Below, in pieces: positions 24,793 to 34,838 of a stretch of DNA of 64,000 nt (its first letter is position 1; each line of letters opens with the position of its first letter). The DNA is from an uncultured Porphyromonadaceae bacterium (GTDB lineage Bacteria; Bacteroidota; Bacteroidia; Bacteroidales; Barnesiellaceae_A): NCBI GenBank assembly GCA_900538705.1, contig UPZG01000001.1, positions 62,001 to 126,000 of the forward strand, given 5' to 3'. The position numbers and the translations under genes are program-made. A model generated the notes under the pieces. The model was given only the letters and a program-made list of their open reading frames with translations, did no database searches and was not told the DNA's origin.

Positions 24793-27609
24793 ATGTCAGT
24801 AAGGTTAAATAAAGTAGCGCGTGATTTGAATGTAGGAGTTCAGACGATAGTCGAGTTCCTTCAAAAGAAAGGTTTTGAAATTAATGTCGACCCCAATACC
24901 AAAATCAGTGACGAGCAGCATGAGTTGCTTGTTAAGGAATTCAGTACCGACAAAAAGCTGAAAAAAGAATCAGACAATATCGGTCACGACCGTCAGAAAC
25001 GTCCCACTTCCACGGCTAAATCTGTGGAACATGTTGAGTTGCACTCTCGCGAGTATGTCAAGCCGCAAGTAATAGGACATATAGACCTTGATGCACCTCA
25101 TGCTCACGGCAGTGCTTCTGTGCCAGAAAAAAATGACACCCAACCTGACATTCCCTCCAAGGAGAGCACTATTGCATCTGCTCCCGTTATAACACCCGAA
25201 CCGCAACCTGAGCCCGAACCAGAACCAGTTCGTCAGCAACCGGAAGAGGAAAAGAAACCCGAGCCGCAACCTGTACCTGAAACAACAATGACTTCTGCCG
25301 AAACTCCTTCGGCTAGTAAGCCTGAAGTCTTTAAGTTCGGTTCTGTACCGGCTGCTCCGAAGCCGCAAGTGGTGGGCCGGATAGACTTGGATAGCCTCAA
25401 TCAGCAAACGCGTCCCAAAAAGAAAACGAAAGAGGAGCGCAAGAAAGAGCATGAGGCTAAGCAACGTGCTGCGAATGCGACAGGAACCGTGACTCCCGGT
25501 AGTAATAATAGTGAGCGTAAGAAGAGAAAACGTATCAACAAAGATCGTATCGATATAGAAAAAACGGCTCTTACTATAGGAAGTAACCCTGAGCGAAAAT
25601 CCGGCGGTAATAATAATGGAGGTGGTAACAACAGTAATAATAACAATAATAAGAGAAATAACGCAAAGCAGGCTTCCAAACAACCCAAACGCCCTGTCAA
25701 GGCCGAGGTAAATGAGGAAGACGTACAAAAGCAAATAAAAGAGACGCTTGCGCGGCTTACGCAGAAAGGCCAAAAGAAGTCGGCAAAATGGCGTCGTGAA
25801 AAACGAGAAGCTTTCTCTACTCGTGAGCAAGAGCGAGAAGAGCAGGAGCTAGCAGAGAGCAAGATACTCAAACTCACCGAGTTTGTAACGGCCAATGACC
25901 TTGCATCCATGATGGATGTACCTGTAAACAAGGTCATAGGTACCTGTATGAGTTTGGGACTGATGGTTTCTATCAACCAACGTCTCGATGCCGAGACTAT
26001 CAATATAGTTGCCGAAGAGTTTGGTTTCCAAACCGAGTATGTAAGTGCCGAAGTGGCCGATGCTATAGCTGTTGAGGAGGATGCTCCCGAGGAGTTGACA
26101 CAACGCCCGCCTATTGTTACGGTGATGGGACACGTTGACCATGGTAAAACTTCGTTGCTCGATTATATACGCAATTCTAATGTCATCGCAGGTGAAGCTG
26201 GTGGTATTACGCAGCACATAGGTGCATACAATGTTACGCTCGAAGATGGACGCCATATCACCTTCCTCGATACACCGGGTCACGAGGCCTTTACCGCCAT
26301 GCGTGCCCGTGGTGCCAAGGTGACTGATATTGCTATCATTATTGTTGCTGCCGATGATAATGTCATGCCACAAACTGTTGAGGCTATCAACCATGCTTCG
26401 GCAGCCGGTGTGCCTATTGTCTTTGCCATTAATAAAATAGATAAACCCAATGCCAATCCTGAGAAGATAAAAGAGGAACTGGCCAATATGAACTACCTCG
26501 TAGAGGAGTGGGGTGGTAAGTATCAGTCGCAAGACATATCGGCCAAGAAGGGTATCGGTGTAAGTGAGCTGCTTGAAAAAGTGCTTCTTGAAGCCGAGAT
26601 GCTCGACCTTAAAGCTAATCCCAACCGCCGGGCTGTAGGTTCGGTTATAGAGTCTACGCTCGATAAAGGTCGTGGTTATGTAGCTACGGTATTGGTAGAA
26701 AACGGTACGCTGCACGTTGGCGACATTGTATTGGCCGGTACACATCATGGTCGTGTAAAGGCTATGTTTAACGAACGTAACCAACGCATTAAAGAGGCTG
26801 GTCCGTCAGAACCTGCACTTATTCTGGGTCTTGATGGCGCTCCGCAAGCAGGTGACAAATTCAACGTACTCGATACAGAACAGGAGGCCCGAGAAATAGC
26901 CAACAAACGAGAGCAATTGCAGCGTGAACAAGGGTTGCGTACCCATAAGTTGCTTACACTCGATGATATAGGCCGTCGTATTGCTATTGGCGGCTTCCAA
27001 GAACTCAATATTGTTGTCAAAGGTGATGTGGATGGTTCGGTAGAGGCCTTGAGCGATTCGCTTATTAAACTCTCGACCGACCAGATACAGGTTAATATCC
27101 TTCACAAGGCAGTAGGACAGATTTCTGAGTCGGATGTAACTCTTGCTGCAGCATCCAATGCCATTATAGTAGGTTTCCAGGTACGTCCGTCGGTAGCTGC
27201 TCGTCGTTTGGCAGAGAAAGAGGGTGTAGATATCCGTATGTATTCTATCATCTACGATGCTATAGAAGAGGTGAAGGCTGCAATGGAAGGTTTGCTCTCG
27301 CCCGAAATTCGCGAAGAGGTTATTGGTACGGCTGAGGTACGTGAGACGTATCATATCTCTAAAGTGGGTACTGTTGCCGGCTGTGCCGTCAAAGAGGGTA
27401 AAATACGTCGTACGTCTAAAGTACGCCTCATACGCGATGGTATTGTTATCTATACTGGTGAACTTGGTTCATTGAAACGCTTCAAGGATGATGTGAAAGA
27501 GGTTCTCACCGGGTATGAATGCGGTCTTAATATTGCCAACTATAATGATGTCAAGATAGGAGACCTTGTAGAAGCATACGAGATTGTAGAAGTCAAGAAG
27601 ACACTCTGA
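24793..27609 (+). CDS. infB: Translation initiation factor IF-2
   Basis: GTPase that delivers initiator tRNA to the 30S subunit. The 938-residue protein has an IF2_N domain at 1-55, a long charged low-complexity linker (about 60-340) rich in Pro/Glu/Lys, including an Asn-rich stretch near 275-300, a second IF2_N domain (about 355-410), and then the GTPase with GHVDHGKTS near 446, DTPGHEAF near 493 and NKIDKP near 547. Domains II-IV follow to the end. A strong terminator closes the operon. Confidence 0.97.
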   Translation: MSVRLNKVARDLNVGVQTIVEFLQKKGFEINVDPNTKISDEQHELLVKEFSTDKKLKKESDNIGHDRQKRPTSTAKSVEHVELHSREYVKPQVIGHIDLDAPHAHGSASVPEKNDTQPDIPSKESTIASAPVITPEPQPEPEPEPVRQQPEEEKKPEPQPVPETTMTSAETPSASKPEVFKFGSVPAAPKPQVVGRIDLDSLNQQTRPKKKTKEERKKEHEAKQRAANATGTVTPGSNNSERKKRKRINKDRIDIEKTALTIGSNPERKSGGNNNGGGNNSNNNNNKRNNAKQASKQPKRPVKAEVNEEDVQKQIKETLARLTQKGQKKSAKWRREKREAFSTREQEREEQELAESKILKLTEFVTANDLASMMDVPVNKVIGTCMSLGLMVSINQRLDAETINIVAEEFGFQTEYVSAEVADAIAVEEDAPEELTQRPPIVTVMGHVDHGKTSLLDYIRNSNVIAGEAGGITQHIGAYNVTLEDGRHITFLDTPGHEAFTAMRARGAKVTDIAIIIVAADDNVMPQTVEAINHASAAGVPIVFAINKIDKPNANPEKIKEELANMNYLVEEWGGKYQSQDISAKKGIGVSELLEKVLLEAEMLDLKANPNRRAVGSVIESTLDKGRGYVATVLVENGTLHVGDIVLAGTHHGRVKAMFNERNQRIKEAGPSEPALILGLDGAPQAGDKFNVLDTEQEAREIANKREQLQREQGLRTHKLLTLDDIGRRIAIGGFQELNIVVKGDVDGSVEALSDSLIKLSTDQIQVNILHKAVGQISESDVTLAAASNAIIVGFQVRPSVAARRLAEKEGVDIRMYSIIYDAIEEVKAAMEGLLSPEIREEVIGTAEVRETYHISKVGTVAGCAVKEGKIRRTSKVRLIRDGIVIYTGELGSLKRFKDDVKEVLTGYECGLNIANYNDVKIGDLVEAYEIVEVKKTL

Positions 27610-27630
27610 TAGTGTTATTACGATATAGTT

Positions 27631-27672
27631 GAGGGTGCATCCGCTGTAAAGTGAATGCACCCTCGATTGTTT
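27631..27672 (+). terminator. Intrinsic terminator after infB
   Basis: GAGGGTGCAT and ATGCACCCTC form a perfect 10-bp stem, extended by a four-pair inner stem (CGCT/AGTG), followed by GATTGTTTT. Confidence 0.85.
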
Positions 27673-27847
27673 TGGTGCTATTGGTGTAGACATGTTCTGC
27701 AAGGAGTCCTTGTGGGTAGATATTACCTCTTGTTAAGGGCTGTATGGTTTATGGGTGTGGGGTCTGCTGCTATGAATACGTCGACGCGATAATATAAACA
27801 GATGAGATATTCTTATCGAGTCTGAAAAGGGAGGTTGTCTAGCCTTT

Positions 27848-30004
27848 TCAAATATCGATTTTCTTTTTGCGGTTGCGATGCGTAAGGCGCTTTTTCCAAG
27901 TGATAAGCTTGTCTATACCATCTCGTAAACCCAATAATCCGTGTGAGCTGGTTTCTACGGCTTGTGATAGCGGGTCGGTAAAGGTAGGTGTGACAGCTAC
28001 TTCGCCAAACTGCTCTGGATATATGACAAGAAGGTTGTTATTGGCAAAATATTGTGTGAGAAAGACAGGTAGTTTCTCGTACTCGGGGTCGAATGAGACG
28101 GAGGCTCGTCGTGCTGTTATCACGACAAAGAGGTCGTCGTCGAGGACTTCATTGGCGAGTAGTAAGATGTCGTTCCACGATTCTACTGTGTGATATTCGT
28201 GCCGTATGTCATATCGTTGGCGAGTGATGCACGAGCGTATATATGGAATGGTTGTTTCGTAGGCATAGAAAATGATACGGCACCCTATTTGTAAAGCCAT
28301 GTGGGCGAGCCTGTCTATCCAGCGTGAAAAGCCGGTTTCGTATTCAGCTTTAGGAGGAACGGCCACAACGATACGTGTAGCCGTGGCGGGCGGATTGACA
28401 CATTTTGTTATCCATACCATTTTGTGGGTACCTTTGAGGATAGCCTCGATTTTAGTACCGAAGAAAGTATCTACGATATTGGCCTTGTGGTGTAATCCTA
28501 TAACAACCTCGCTGATATTTTTTTCTTTGATGGTATGGATGATGCCACTGGCAATATTTAAGTCGTAACGCGAGATAGGTATGAGCTGCGTATCGGCTGC
28601 CGAAGCTGTTTTAGCCGCCATTTCGAGTACTCGTCTGGCAGGTGTATGGGGTTTGTTGTCATTATCGTCATTGACGTAGAGAGCGTAGAGAGGCGACACC
28701 CTTTTGGGATTTTTCATCAAGAGTGCCATGTTTACAAGATGCTCTATGGTAGCCGGGTTGGCTATGGGAATGAGAATACGCTCTTCGGTAGGGGCTTGTT
28801 CCATATTGCTTTTGTCCTCTTGTTGCAGTCGTACTATGGTGTTGCTTGCAGCACGTTCGGTAGTGATGGAACTTACGGTGCAGGTAACAAGAATCATAAT
28901 AATAGTACCGTTGAGGATGGCATCGTCAAACATGCCATATTGGCGACCGATGATGACGGCGGCCAACGAAACGGCCGCTTTGGCCGATGTAATACCAAAA
29001 ATAAGTCTGCGGTCGGAGGTCGTGTAATGAAATCCCTTTTGAGTAACCCACGCGGCAATCCATTTCGTACCAAGAGCAATGATGCACATGATGAGAGCTA
29101 CCCAAAGAGTTTGCGGCGCTTTTACTACGGCATCGAGATTGATGAGCATACCTACTCCTATCAGAAAGTAGGGAATGAAAAGGGCGTTTCCTACAAACTC
29201 AAGTCTGTTCATCAATGGCGATACGGCAGGAATATAGCGGTTGAGTACAACGCCAGCAAAAAATGCGCCGATGATGGCCTGTAGCCCGATACATTCTGCA
29301 ATAAAAGATGAGAAGAATACCAACGCAAGGACAAAGATGAATTGCGATACATTGTCGTTGTATGTTTTGAAAAACCAGCGACACAGACGAGGGTATACAT
29401 AGAGGATAAAGAGAGAGTAGACAAGTACATAGCCGGCCAATTTCAGCCAATAAGAGGTCGATAGGTCGCCAGAGTGCATGCCTGTAATAATAGAGAATAC
29501 GATGAGCGCCCCTATGATAGCAAATATTGTACCTGCTACGGCTACGGTAACCGGCGCGTAACGGTTCAGCCCGTAACGGCTTACAATAGGATAAGATATG
29601 AGTGTATGGGAAGCAAACATGCTCGATAAAAGCAAGGCTGTTGCCCAATTGAGTTGCAATAGGTAATGACTGATTGTAGTACCTAAAATTAGCGGTATGC
29701 CGAAGGTGCATAGTCCGAATATTAACCCCGGCTTGCGGTTGCGGCGTAAGCTGAATATATCCATCTCGAGTCCGGCAAGAAACATTAGGTATAGAATACC
29801 TACGTTTCCGAATATCTCGAAACTGCTGTCGCGAGCTAAAAGGTTGAATCCATGAGGCCCTACAATAATGCCGGCTATGATGAGTCCTATAATATGAGGA
29901 ATACGAATCCTATTGAGCAGAATAGGCGCTAACAGGATAATAGCCAATACGATAAAGAAAATGAGTACCGGATTGGATATGGGTAGTGTCAGCGCAAAAA
30001 TCAT
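27848..30004 (-). CDS. Kef/CPA2-type cation:proton antiporter with C-terminal USP-like domain
   Basis: A 718-residue inner-membrane exchanger of the CPA2 family (Na+/H+ or K+/H+). About 12-13 membrane helices fill residues 1-385; RIPHIIGLIIAGIIVGPHGFNLL and LFLAGLEMD (read here as LMFLAGLEMD) are family hallmarks. After about 410 the protein turns cytoplasmic (EERILIPIANPATIEHLVNMALL), resembling universal-stress-protein nucleotide-binding folds, probably two copies. No TrkA-N domain is seen. Ion preference is not evident. Its promoter is one of four sharing the CAAAAAGC dyad. Confidence 0.88.
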   Translation of the reverse strand: MIFALTLPISNPVLIFFIVLAIILLAPILLNRIRIPHIIGLIIAGIIVGPHGFNLLARDSSFEIFGNVGILYLMFLAGLEMDIFSLRRNRKPGLIFGLCTFGIPLILGTTISHYLLQLNWATALLLSSMFASHTLISYPIVSRYGLNRYAPVTVAVAGTIFAIIGALIVFSIITGMHSGDLSTSYWLKLAGYVLVYSLFILYVYPRLCRWFFKTYNDNVSQFIFVLALVFFSSFIAECIGLQAIIGAFFAGVVLNRYIPAVSPLMNRLEFVGNALFIPYFLIGVGMLINLDAVVKAPQTLWVALIMCIIALGTKWIAAWVTQKGFHYTTSDRRLIFGITSAKAAVSLAAVIIGRQYGMFDDAILNGTIIMILVTCTVSSITTERAASNTIVRLQQEDKSNMEQAPTEERILIPIANPATIEHLVNMALLMKNPKRVSPLYALYVNDDNDNKPHTPARRVLEMAAKTASAADTQLIPISRYDLNIASGIIHTIKEKNISEVVIGLHHKANIVDTFFGTKIEAILKGTHKMVWITKCVNPPATATRIVVAVPPKAEYETGFSRWIDRLAHMALQIGCRIIFYAYETTIPYIRSCITRQRYDIRHEYHTVESWNDILLLANEVLDDDLFVVITARRASVSFDPEYEKLPVFLTQYFANNNLLVIYPEQFGEVAVTPTFTDPLSQAVETSSHGLLGLRDGIDKLITWKKRLTHRNRKKKIDI

Positions 30005-30090
30005 AAGATATAAAATGTGTAAGGTTTGCCGTATACAAAGCCTGTTGATGGGGTGTGTTTAGGTGGTACCATCCAAGGCTCGTCTGTTGG

Positions 30091-30140
30091 CAAAGATAAC
30101 TTAAACAGAAGCAAAAAGCAAAGTTTGTATGCGCTTTTTG
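30091..30140 (-). promoter_or_regulatory. CAAAAAGC-dyad promoter, copy 1 (antiporter)
   Basis: Read on the minus strand: CAAAAAGC (30140-30133), 9 bp, CTTTG then CTTTTTG, and TATCTTTG (30098-30091). The TTTG -33 box lies 20 bp from the -7. The arms CAAAAAGC and GCTTTTTG are perfect inverted copies 13 bp apart. The 301-bp gap around it (30005-30305) otherwise holds only the YkvA-like gene's promoter. Confidence 0.8.
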
Positions 30141-30281
30141 GTCTCTATTGTCTATCTTGCTTATAGATTGGTTGAAAAGTTCGTAATCGTATATACATTT
30201 GTATTCCTGAAAAAGATGTCGGCTTGTTGCATCCGGTTCAAAATTGAGTCTTTCTATTCATCTATTGGCCTTTATTTACGT

Positions 30282-30289
30282 TATCTTTG
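30282..30289 (+). promoter_or_regulatory. -7 promoter element for the YkvA-like gene
   Basis: TATCTTTG followed by TACG, 16 bp before the chosen ATG. It rules out the longer in-frame ORF that starts at 30129. Confidence 0.65.
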
Positions 30290-30305
30290 TACGACCGAAA
30301 TACTA

Positions 30306-30728
30306 ATGGCGAAGTCAGGAAGTAAAATATTGTGGTTTTTTCGTCGCGGCCGATGGTTGCGGATGGCGAGTCTCTATGTACGGCACCCTGACCGATTGAT
30401 GCAGTTGGCCAAGCGAGTGCGTGGATATATGAGTAAAGAGGGCCTGCGCGAATTGGGTACTCTGTTACTGTTGTTGTGGCATTATGTACTTGATGTTGCT
30501 CAGGGCAAATATAAAAATTACAATCGCCAAAGTCTTATTTTGATTGTGGCGGCTTTGATATATTTGGTCTCGCCGGTCGATTTTGTCCCTGATATTTTGC
30601 CTGGAGGATTGGTCGATGATGCTTGCGTGTTGCTTTATGTTGTCAATTCGGTGCGAGATGAGTTGTCGCGGTATCGCGGAAGTCGTCGGGATGATGATGA
30701 GCATACATCGGTAGACAACAAGAAATAG
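30306..30728 (+). CDS. YkvA-like (DUF1232) small membrane protein
   Basis: A 140-residue protein with the DUF1232 core LIVAALIYLVSPVDFVPDILPGGLVDDACVL (about residues 73-103), a pair of short hydrophobic helices around the SPVDFVPD motif. Function of the family is unknown. The tail is Arg/Asp-rich and hydrophilic. It stands alone between divergent and downstream promoters. Confidence 0.82.
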   Translation: MAKSGSKILWFFRRGRWLRMASLYVRHPDRLMQLAKRVRGYMSKEGLRELGTLLLLLWHYVLDVAQGKYKNYNRQSLILIVAALIYLVSPVDFVPDILPGGLVDDACVLLYVVNSVRDELSRYRGSRRDDDEHTSVDNKK

Positions 30729-30789
30729 ACGGTGAGTACAACACATATTTGTTTTGTCTTTTCCCTTTTATAAGGTTTTTTGTCTACGG

Positions 30790-30838
30790 CAAAAAGCTCG
30801 GGAAGGCTTTGCTTTTTGCCCTATTTGCACTACCTTTG
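30790..30838 (+). promoter_or_regulatory. CAAAAAGC-dyad promoter, copy 2 (purT)
   Basis: CAAAAAGC (30790-30797), 9 bp, CTTTG then CTTTTTG, and TACCTTTG (30831-30838), with a 19-bp -33 to -7 spacer. The inverted arms extend to 10 bp here (GGCAAAAAGC with GCTTTTTGCC). Confidence 0.8.
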
Positions 30839-30890
30839 TAAGTGTAATACCGAGCCACGATGTCGCGGACGGTAATAAATAAAACGTATT

Positions 30891-32081
30891 ATGGTAGAGA
30901 TTGGGACTGTATTTACGCCGGTGGGCAAGAAAGCCCTCTTGTGTGGAAGCGGCGAGTTAGGAAAAGAAGTTGTTATAGAATTGCAACGGTATGGAATAGA
31001 GGTAGTAGCCCTTGACAAGTATGCCAATGCACCTGCAATGCAGGTGGCTCAACGTAGCCATGTATTGCCTATGCTCGATGGGGAGAAATTGCGTGCAGTA
31101 ATAGAGGCTGAACATCCCGATTATATCATTCCTGAGATAGAAGCGATTGCAACAACTACTTTGGTGGAACTTGAGAAAGAGGGATACCATGTTGTCCCTA
31201 CTGCTCGTGCGGCATACCTTACGATGAACCGTGAGGGAATACGCAGGTTGGCAGCAGAGGAGCTTGGATTGCCTACATCACCCTATCGTTTTGCTTCGAC
31301 ACGCGAAGAGTTTGAACAGGCTGTCAAAGAGATAGGAATGCCTTGCGTTGTGAAACCTATTATGAGTTCGTCGGGGCATGGGCAGAGTGTAGTGCGTACT
31401 GAGCAGGACATAGACGGTGCATGGCATTGCGCTCAAGAAGGAGGACGTGCCGGAGCCGGTCGTGTGATTGTAGAGGGTTTTGTGCGTTTTGATTATGAGA
31501 TAACCTTGCTCACGGTGCGACATTCTGCCGGTACAACTTTCTTGAATCCGATAGGGCACATTCAGGTCGATGGCGATTATCGCGAGTCATGGCAGCCGCA
31601 GGCCATGAGTCCCGCAGCGTTAGCTGCAGCGCAGGATATGGCCCGCAAGGTAACTGATGCGTTGGGTGGTTATGGTATCTTCGGAGTAGAGATGTTTGTA
31701 TGTGGCGATAACGTCTTGTTTAGTGAAGTTTCGCCTCGTCCGCACGATACCGGTATGGTAACAATGATTTCGCAAGACCTTAGTGAGTTTGCGCTTCATG
31801 CCAGAGCATTGATAGGATTGCCTATTCCTTCGGTACGCTTCTTCGGGCCATCGGCATCGAGAGCTATCGTGGTAGAGGGCGATACCGATAAGGTGGTGTT
31901 TGGTAACCTTGAGAAGGTTCTCGAAGAAGAAGGAGTACAGATACGTATCTTCGGTAAACCTGAGGTAGTAGGACATCGCCGGTTGGGTGTGATATTGGCT
32001 ACAGCCGATACTGTAGAAGAGGCTCGGGCTAAAGCCGAACGCGCTTACAATAAACTTAAGGTAACTGTTTTGCCTCGATAA
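30891..32081 (+). CDS. purT: Formate-dependent phosphoribosylglycinamide formyltransferase
   Basis: Adds formate to GAR with ATP, the folate-independent route for the third step of purine synthesis; it fits an anaerobe that has formate to hand. The 396-residue ATP-grasp protein has KALLCGSGELGKEVVIELQR (residues 14-33), the ATP-grasp core VVKPIMSSSGHGQS near 155, and FGVEMFVCGDNVLFSEVSPRPHDTGMVT near 265. Length is normal. Transcribed from a CAAAAAGC-dyad promoter and closed by a strong terminator. Confidence 0.95.
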   Translation: MVEIGTVFTPVGKKALLCGSGELGKEVVIELQRYGIEVVALDKYANAPAMQVAQRSHVLPMLDGEKLRAVIEAEHPDYIIPEIEAIATTTLVELEKEGYHVVPTARAAYLTMNREGIRRLAAEELGLPTSPYRFASTREEFEQAVKEIGMPCVVKPIMSSSGHGQSVVRTEQDIDGAWHCAQEGGRAGAGRVIVEGFVRFDYEITLLTVRHSAGTTFLNPIGHIQVDGDYRESWQPQAMSPAALAAAQDMARKVTDALGGYGIFGVEMFVCGDNVLFSEVSPRPHDTGMVTMISQDLSEFALHARALIGLPIPSVRFFGPSASRAIVVEGDTDKVVFGNLEKVLEEEGVQIRIFGKPEVVGHRRLGVILATADTVEEARAKAERAYNKLKVTVLPR

Positions 32082-32089
32082 GATATATA

Positions 32090-32130
32090 GGGCTGTGGAG
32101 AGATATAATCTCTTACCACAGCCCATTTTG
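32090..32130 (+). terminator. Intrinsic terminator after purT
   Basis: GGGCTGTGG and CCACAGCCC form a perfect outer stem with an inner AGAGAT/ATCTCT stem, followed by ATTTTG. Confidence 0.85.
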
Positions 32131-32178
32131 TATACATTTTTATTGCAGGAGAGGGGTAAATGTGTTTTATAGCTATAT

Positions 32179-32685
32179 ATGCTTATGCTTGAGGATTTTG
32201 CAGCTATAGATTTTGAAACAGCCAATCGCAAGCTTACGAGTATCTGTGCCGTAGGTGTAGTGGTGGTACGCGGAGGAAAATTGTGTGATAGTTACTACCA
32301 TCTGGTGCGACCCGAACCCGAATACTATATACGACAGTTTACGGCTATACATGGTATCAGTTATGAAGATACAATGTCTGAACCCAATTTTGCGTATGTA
32401 TGGGAAGAGTTGAGAGAGAAAATAGATAATTTGCCGTTGGTGGCACATAATAAAGCGTTTGATGAAAATGTGTTGCGTGCCACGTGCCGAATGTATGGAA
32501 TAGACATGCCTGATGTTCCCTTCTATTGCACATTACAGCAAGCAAGACGTGTAATACCTCGAGGGTCTATAGAAAACTACCGCCTACCTACTGTGTGTGC
32601 TTACCTTGGAGTACCTTTTGGAAAACATCACAATGCTCTCGACGATGCCGAGGGGTGCGCGCGTATTGCACAATATATTTTCTGA
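32179..32685 (+). CDS. DnaQ-family 3'-5' exonuclease
   Basis: A 168-residue stand-alone DEDDh exonuclease domain. Visible: FAAIDFETA (Exo I, Asp and Glu) at residues 7-15, LVAHNKAFDENVL (Exo II Asp) near 90, and HHNALDDAEGCARIA (Exo III, His and Asp) near 150. Similar small proteins proofread DNA or trim RNA; which applies here is not evident. No polymerase gene is near. ATG at codon 3 (MLEDFAAIDF) is an alternative start. Confidence 0.87.
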   Translation: MLMLEDFAAIDFETANRKLTSICAVGVVVVRGGKLCDSYYHLVRPEPEYYIRQFTAIHGISYEDTMSEPNFAYVWEELREKIDNLPLVAHNKAFDENVLRATCRMYGIDMPDVPFYCTLQQARRVIPRGSIENYRLPTVCAYLGVPFGKHHNALDDAEGCARIAQYIF

Positions 32686-32750
32686 TATTTTCGGCAGATG
32701 CCGAACGCTCTTTTTTACATCGGATATTATGAGGCAACAGGTGGCTTTTG

Positions 32751-33353
32751 TCAGTTATAGAAGGGTTCCGATGGACAGTTAAGCCATGTTCTATAATGTT
32801 TTCCCAAATGCTCTACAAGCTGTACCCAATATGCGTTACCACATGCCGTTATGGCCGATGATACATCGTTGAGCGATGTTACAACCCAAGTTTTTTCGTT
32901 TATTTCCGATGCCAGTTGCCCCGGATGCCACCCACAGTATCCGGCAAAAAATTTGATACGTCTTTCGTCGTAGTCTTTGCTGTTGATGTAAAGCATGACA
33001 TCGTTGAAATTACCTCCAACAGATAGTCCGTTGCCTAGGGGGAGTGAGTCAGATATAATATCGTTGCTCAATGTGTGGATATACATGAGCTTGTCTGTTT
33101 CAACTGGGCCGCCAAGGTATAAAGGAATTTCATGTTTGCAGTCGATGCCTGTCAATACGTTATTCAAGATAACGTCGGCACTTTTGTTCAGGATGAGTCC
33201 GATGGTCCCTTCTGATTCTTTGTGTTCGATAAGCAAAATGACCGATCTTTTGAAATAAACCTCGTCTAACAACGGCTCAACAATCAGTAAGTCGCCCTCG
33301 TGTGGCGTGCGCTGCGGTTGCAAGACGCCAAATATATCTGCCCGAATTTTCAT
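32751..33353 (-). CDS. YqgE/AlgH family protein
   Basis: A 200-residue protein of the YqgE/AlgH family, whose biochemical function is unsettled. The family pattern GDLLIVEPLLDEVYFKRSVILLIEH (residues 20-44) and LGGPVE near 90 are clear, as is GYCGWHPGQLASEI near 140. I start at MKIRADIFG; a longer in-frame ATG seven codons upstream is unlikely. Convergent with the exonuclease gene. Confidence 0.88.
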   Translation of the reverse strand: MKIRADIFGVLQPQRTPHEGDLLIVEPLLDEVYFKRSVILLIEHKESEGTIGLILNKSADVILNNVLTGIDCKHEIPLYLGGPVETDKLMYIHTLSNDIISDSLPLGNGLSVGGNFNDVMLYINSKDYDERRIKFFAGYCGWHPGQLASEINEKTWVVTSLNDVSSAITACGNAYWVQLVEHLGKHYRTWLNCPSEPFYN

Positions 33354-33563
33354 CCAATAAATATTTATCCACAATTTACGGGATTTGTTAGTAGGATGAT
33401 ACGTAAATGGTAGCGTTTTACAATTATTTAACTATTTTATTATTGATATAATAATTTTTTTAGAAATGATTATTCCGGCAATATGCTGTGTGTAACAGCG
33501 TTTTTGACAGAGACGATGTATGGCGGGTTGCATATGATTTATTTTCTCACGTAAATTTTCTTT

Positions 33564-33597
33564 TTTGTTGGATGTGTGTACATTTGCATTATCTTTG
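33564..33597 (+). promoter_or_regulatory. Promoter of the TlpA-like lipoprotein gene
   Basis: TATCTTTG (33590-33597) with TTTG/TTG repeats at 33564-33570 as -33 box. It excludes the longer reading frame that begins at 33488. Confidence 0.65.
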
Positions 33598-33619
33598 CAG
33601 TATAAATGTGAAATTTATT

Positions 33620-34762
33620 ATGAAAAAAGTTATCGTTTTTTTATGCGCTCCGTTGTTAATGGCGGCGTGTTCCCATCCGGGAGTAAGAATGTCGTTTGAA
33701 GGTTTTGAGAATGACAGTGTCGTTGTTGTACATGCGGCGATAGATGATTTGTCGAAGATAACCTCTGATAACGATCCGTTGGTATTGCGCGATACATTTA
33801 TAATGCAGAACGGGAAGGTTGAGTTTGCTGTCGATCCCGAACGCGCCCAACAATATGTATGTTTGTTGCCTGAAGGCGAATATCCTATCATGTTTTTTAC
33901 CGCACCTGGAGAAAAACTGGATATTGATGTCGTAAAGCAACCTTATGGATTGACTTACGAGATAAGCGGTAGCGATTTGATGGAGAACATCAACAGCATG
34001 GAACAAGAGGCTAACGGTTATCGTAATGCTGTCATAGAGATTTCGGAGAAAGAGTTGGATCCGCAGTTAAAGATAGATAGTCTCGAAACTAAATATAATG
34101 AGGTATATAGCCGTTATTTGCGCACTCACCTCGATCATCCTGCAGCTGTATGGGCTATGATGAAAGCTCCTGCCGATACGGTATTGCAATATATTGACCT
34201 CTTGGGTGAGAATGCCAAGAATTCGATTCTTACTCCTATCTTAAATGATTTGAAGAAAAGCATGGAGCGGTATGCCATTATAAAGAATGCCCGCGAATCT
34301 ATTGCTGAGGGTAAGTTGGCTCCCAATTTTATTTTACCCGATCCCGAGGGCAACAATGTGAGCTTGCAGTCGTTGCGTGGGAAATGGGTAGTACTCGACT
34401 TTTGGGGTTCTTGGTGCCCTTGGTGCATCAAAGGCTTCGATACAATGAAAGAGTATTATGAAAAATATAAAGACCAATGCACTTTTGTAGGTATTTGCTG
34501 TCGTGATACACAAGAAGACTGGCTTGCTGCCGTAGAAAAATACGAATTGCCATGGACCAATCTGTATAGCGATCCCCAAGCGCAACCCGCACAGTCGGTA
34601 GAAGTAATGTATGCCGTACCCGGTTATCCTACCAAGATAATTATCTCACCCGAGGGTGAAATAAGCAAAATTGTAGTAGGCGAAGACCCAGCATTCTATG
34701 AAGCATTGGATATTTTGGTAGGCAAGAAAGAGGTTTCAGACGAAGGTGAAGCCGAGAAATAA
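33620..34762 (+). CDS. TlpA-like thiol:disulfide oxidoreductase lipoprotein (DUF4369 + thioredoxin fold)
   Basis: A 380-residue lipoprotein with the acylated Cys at position 17 (LLMAAC). Residues about 25-200 form a DUF4369-type domain, and residues about 235-370 a thioredoxin/TlpA domain with the redox motif WCPWC near 274 and the cis-Pro region AVPGYPTKIIIS near 335. It should act in the periplasm on protein disulfides; the target is unknown. An acidic tail (EVSDEGEAEK) closes it. Alone in its transcript between a promoter and a terminator. Confidence 0.88.
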   Translation: MKKVIVFLCAPLLMAACSHPGVRMSFEGFENDSVVVVHAAIDDLSKITSDNDPLVLRDTFIMQNGKVEFAVDPERAQQYVCLLPEGEYPIMFFTAPGEKLDIDVVKQPYGLTYEISGSDLMENINSMEQEANGYRNAVIEISEKELDPQLKIDSLETKYNEVYSRYLRTHLDHPAAVWAMMKAPADTVLQYIDLLGENAKNSILTPILNDLKKSMERYAIIKNARESIAEGKLAPNFILPDPEGNNVSLQSLRGKWVVLDFWGSWCPWCIKGFDTMKEYYEKYKDQCTFVGICCRDTQEDWLAAVEKYELPWTNLYSDPQAQPAQSVEVMYAVPGYPTKIIISPEGEISKIVVGEDPAFYEALDILVGKKEVSDEGEAEK

Positions 34763-34838
34763 GCAGTAATATGTTGCCTATATGCTGCCAGAGATATGAT
34801 GGCAAGGATAGGCTGCAGTCATCTGTTGTGAAATAATA

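Noticed and set aside
25580..25680. Asn-codon-rich stretch within infB that looks like a repeat array
   Set aside because: It stays in frame and lies in the variable linker of IF-2, where low-complexity sequence is normal.
24970..25830. A 286-codon minus-strand frame opposite infB
   Set aside because: It is a shadow of the low-complexity IF-2 linker; composition and lack of any motif argue against a gene.
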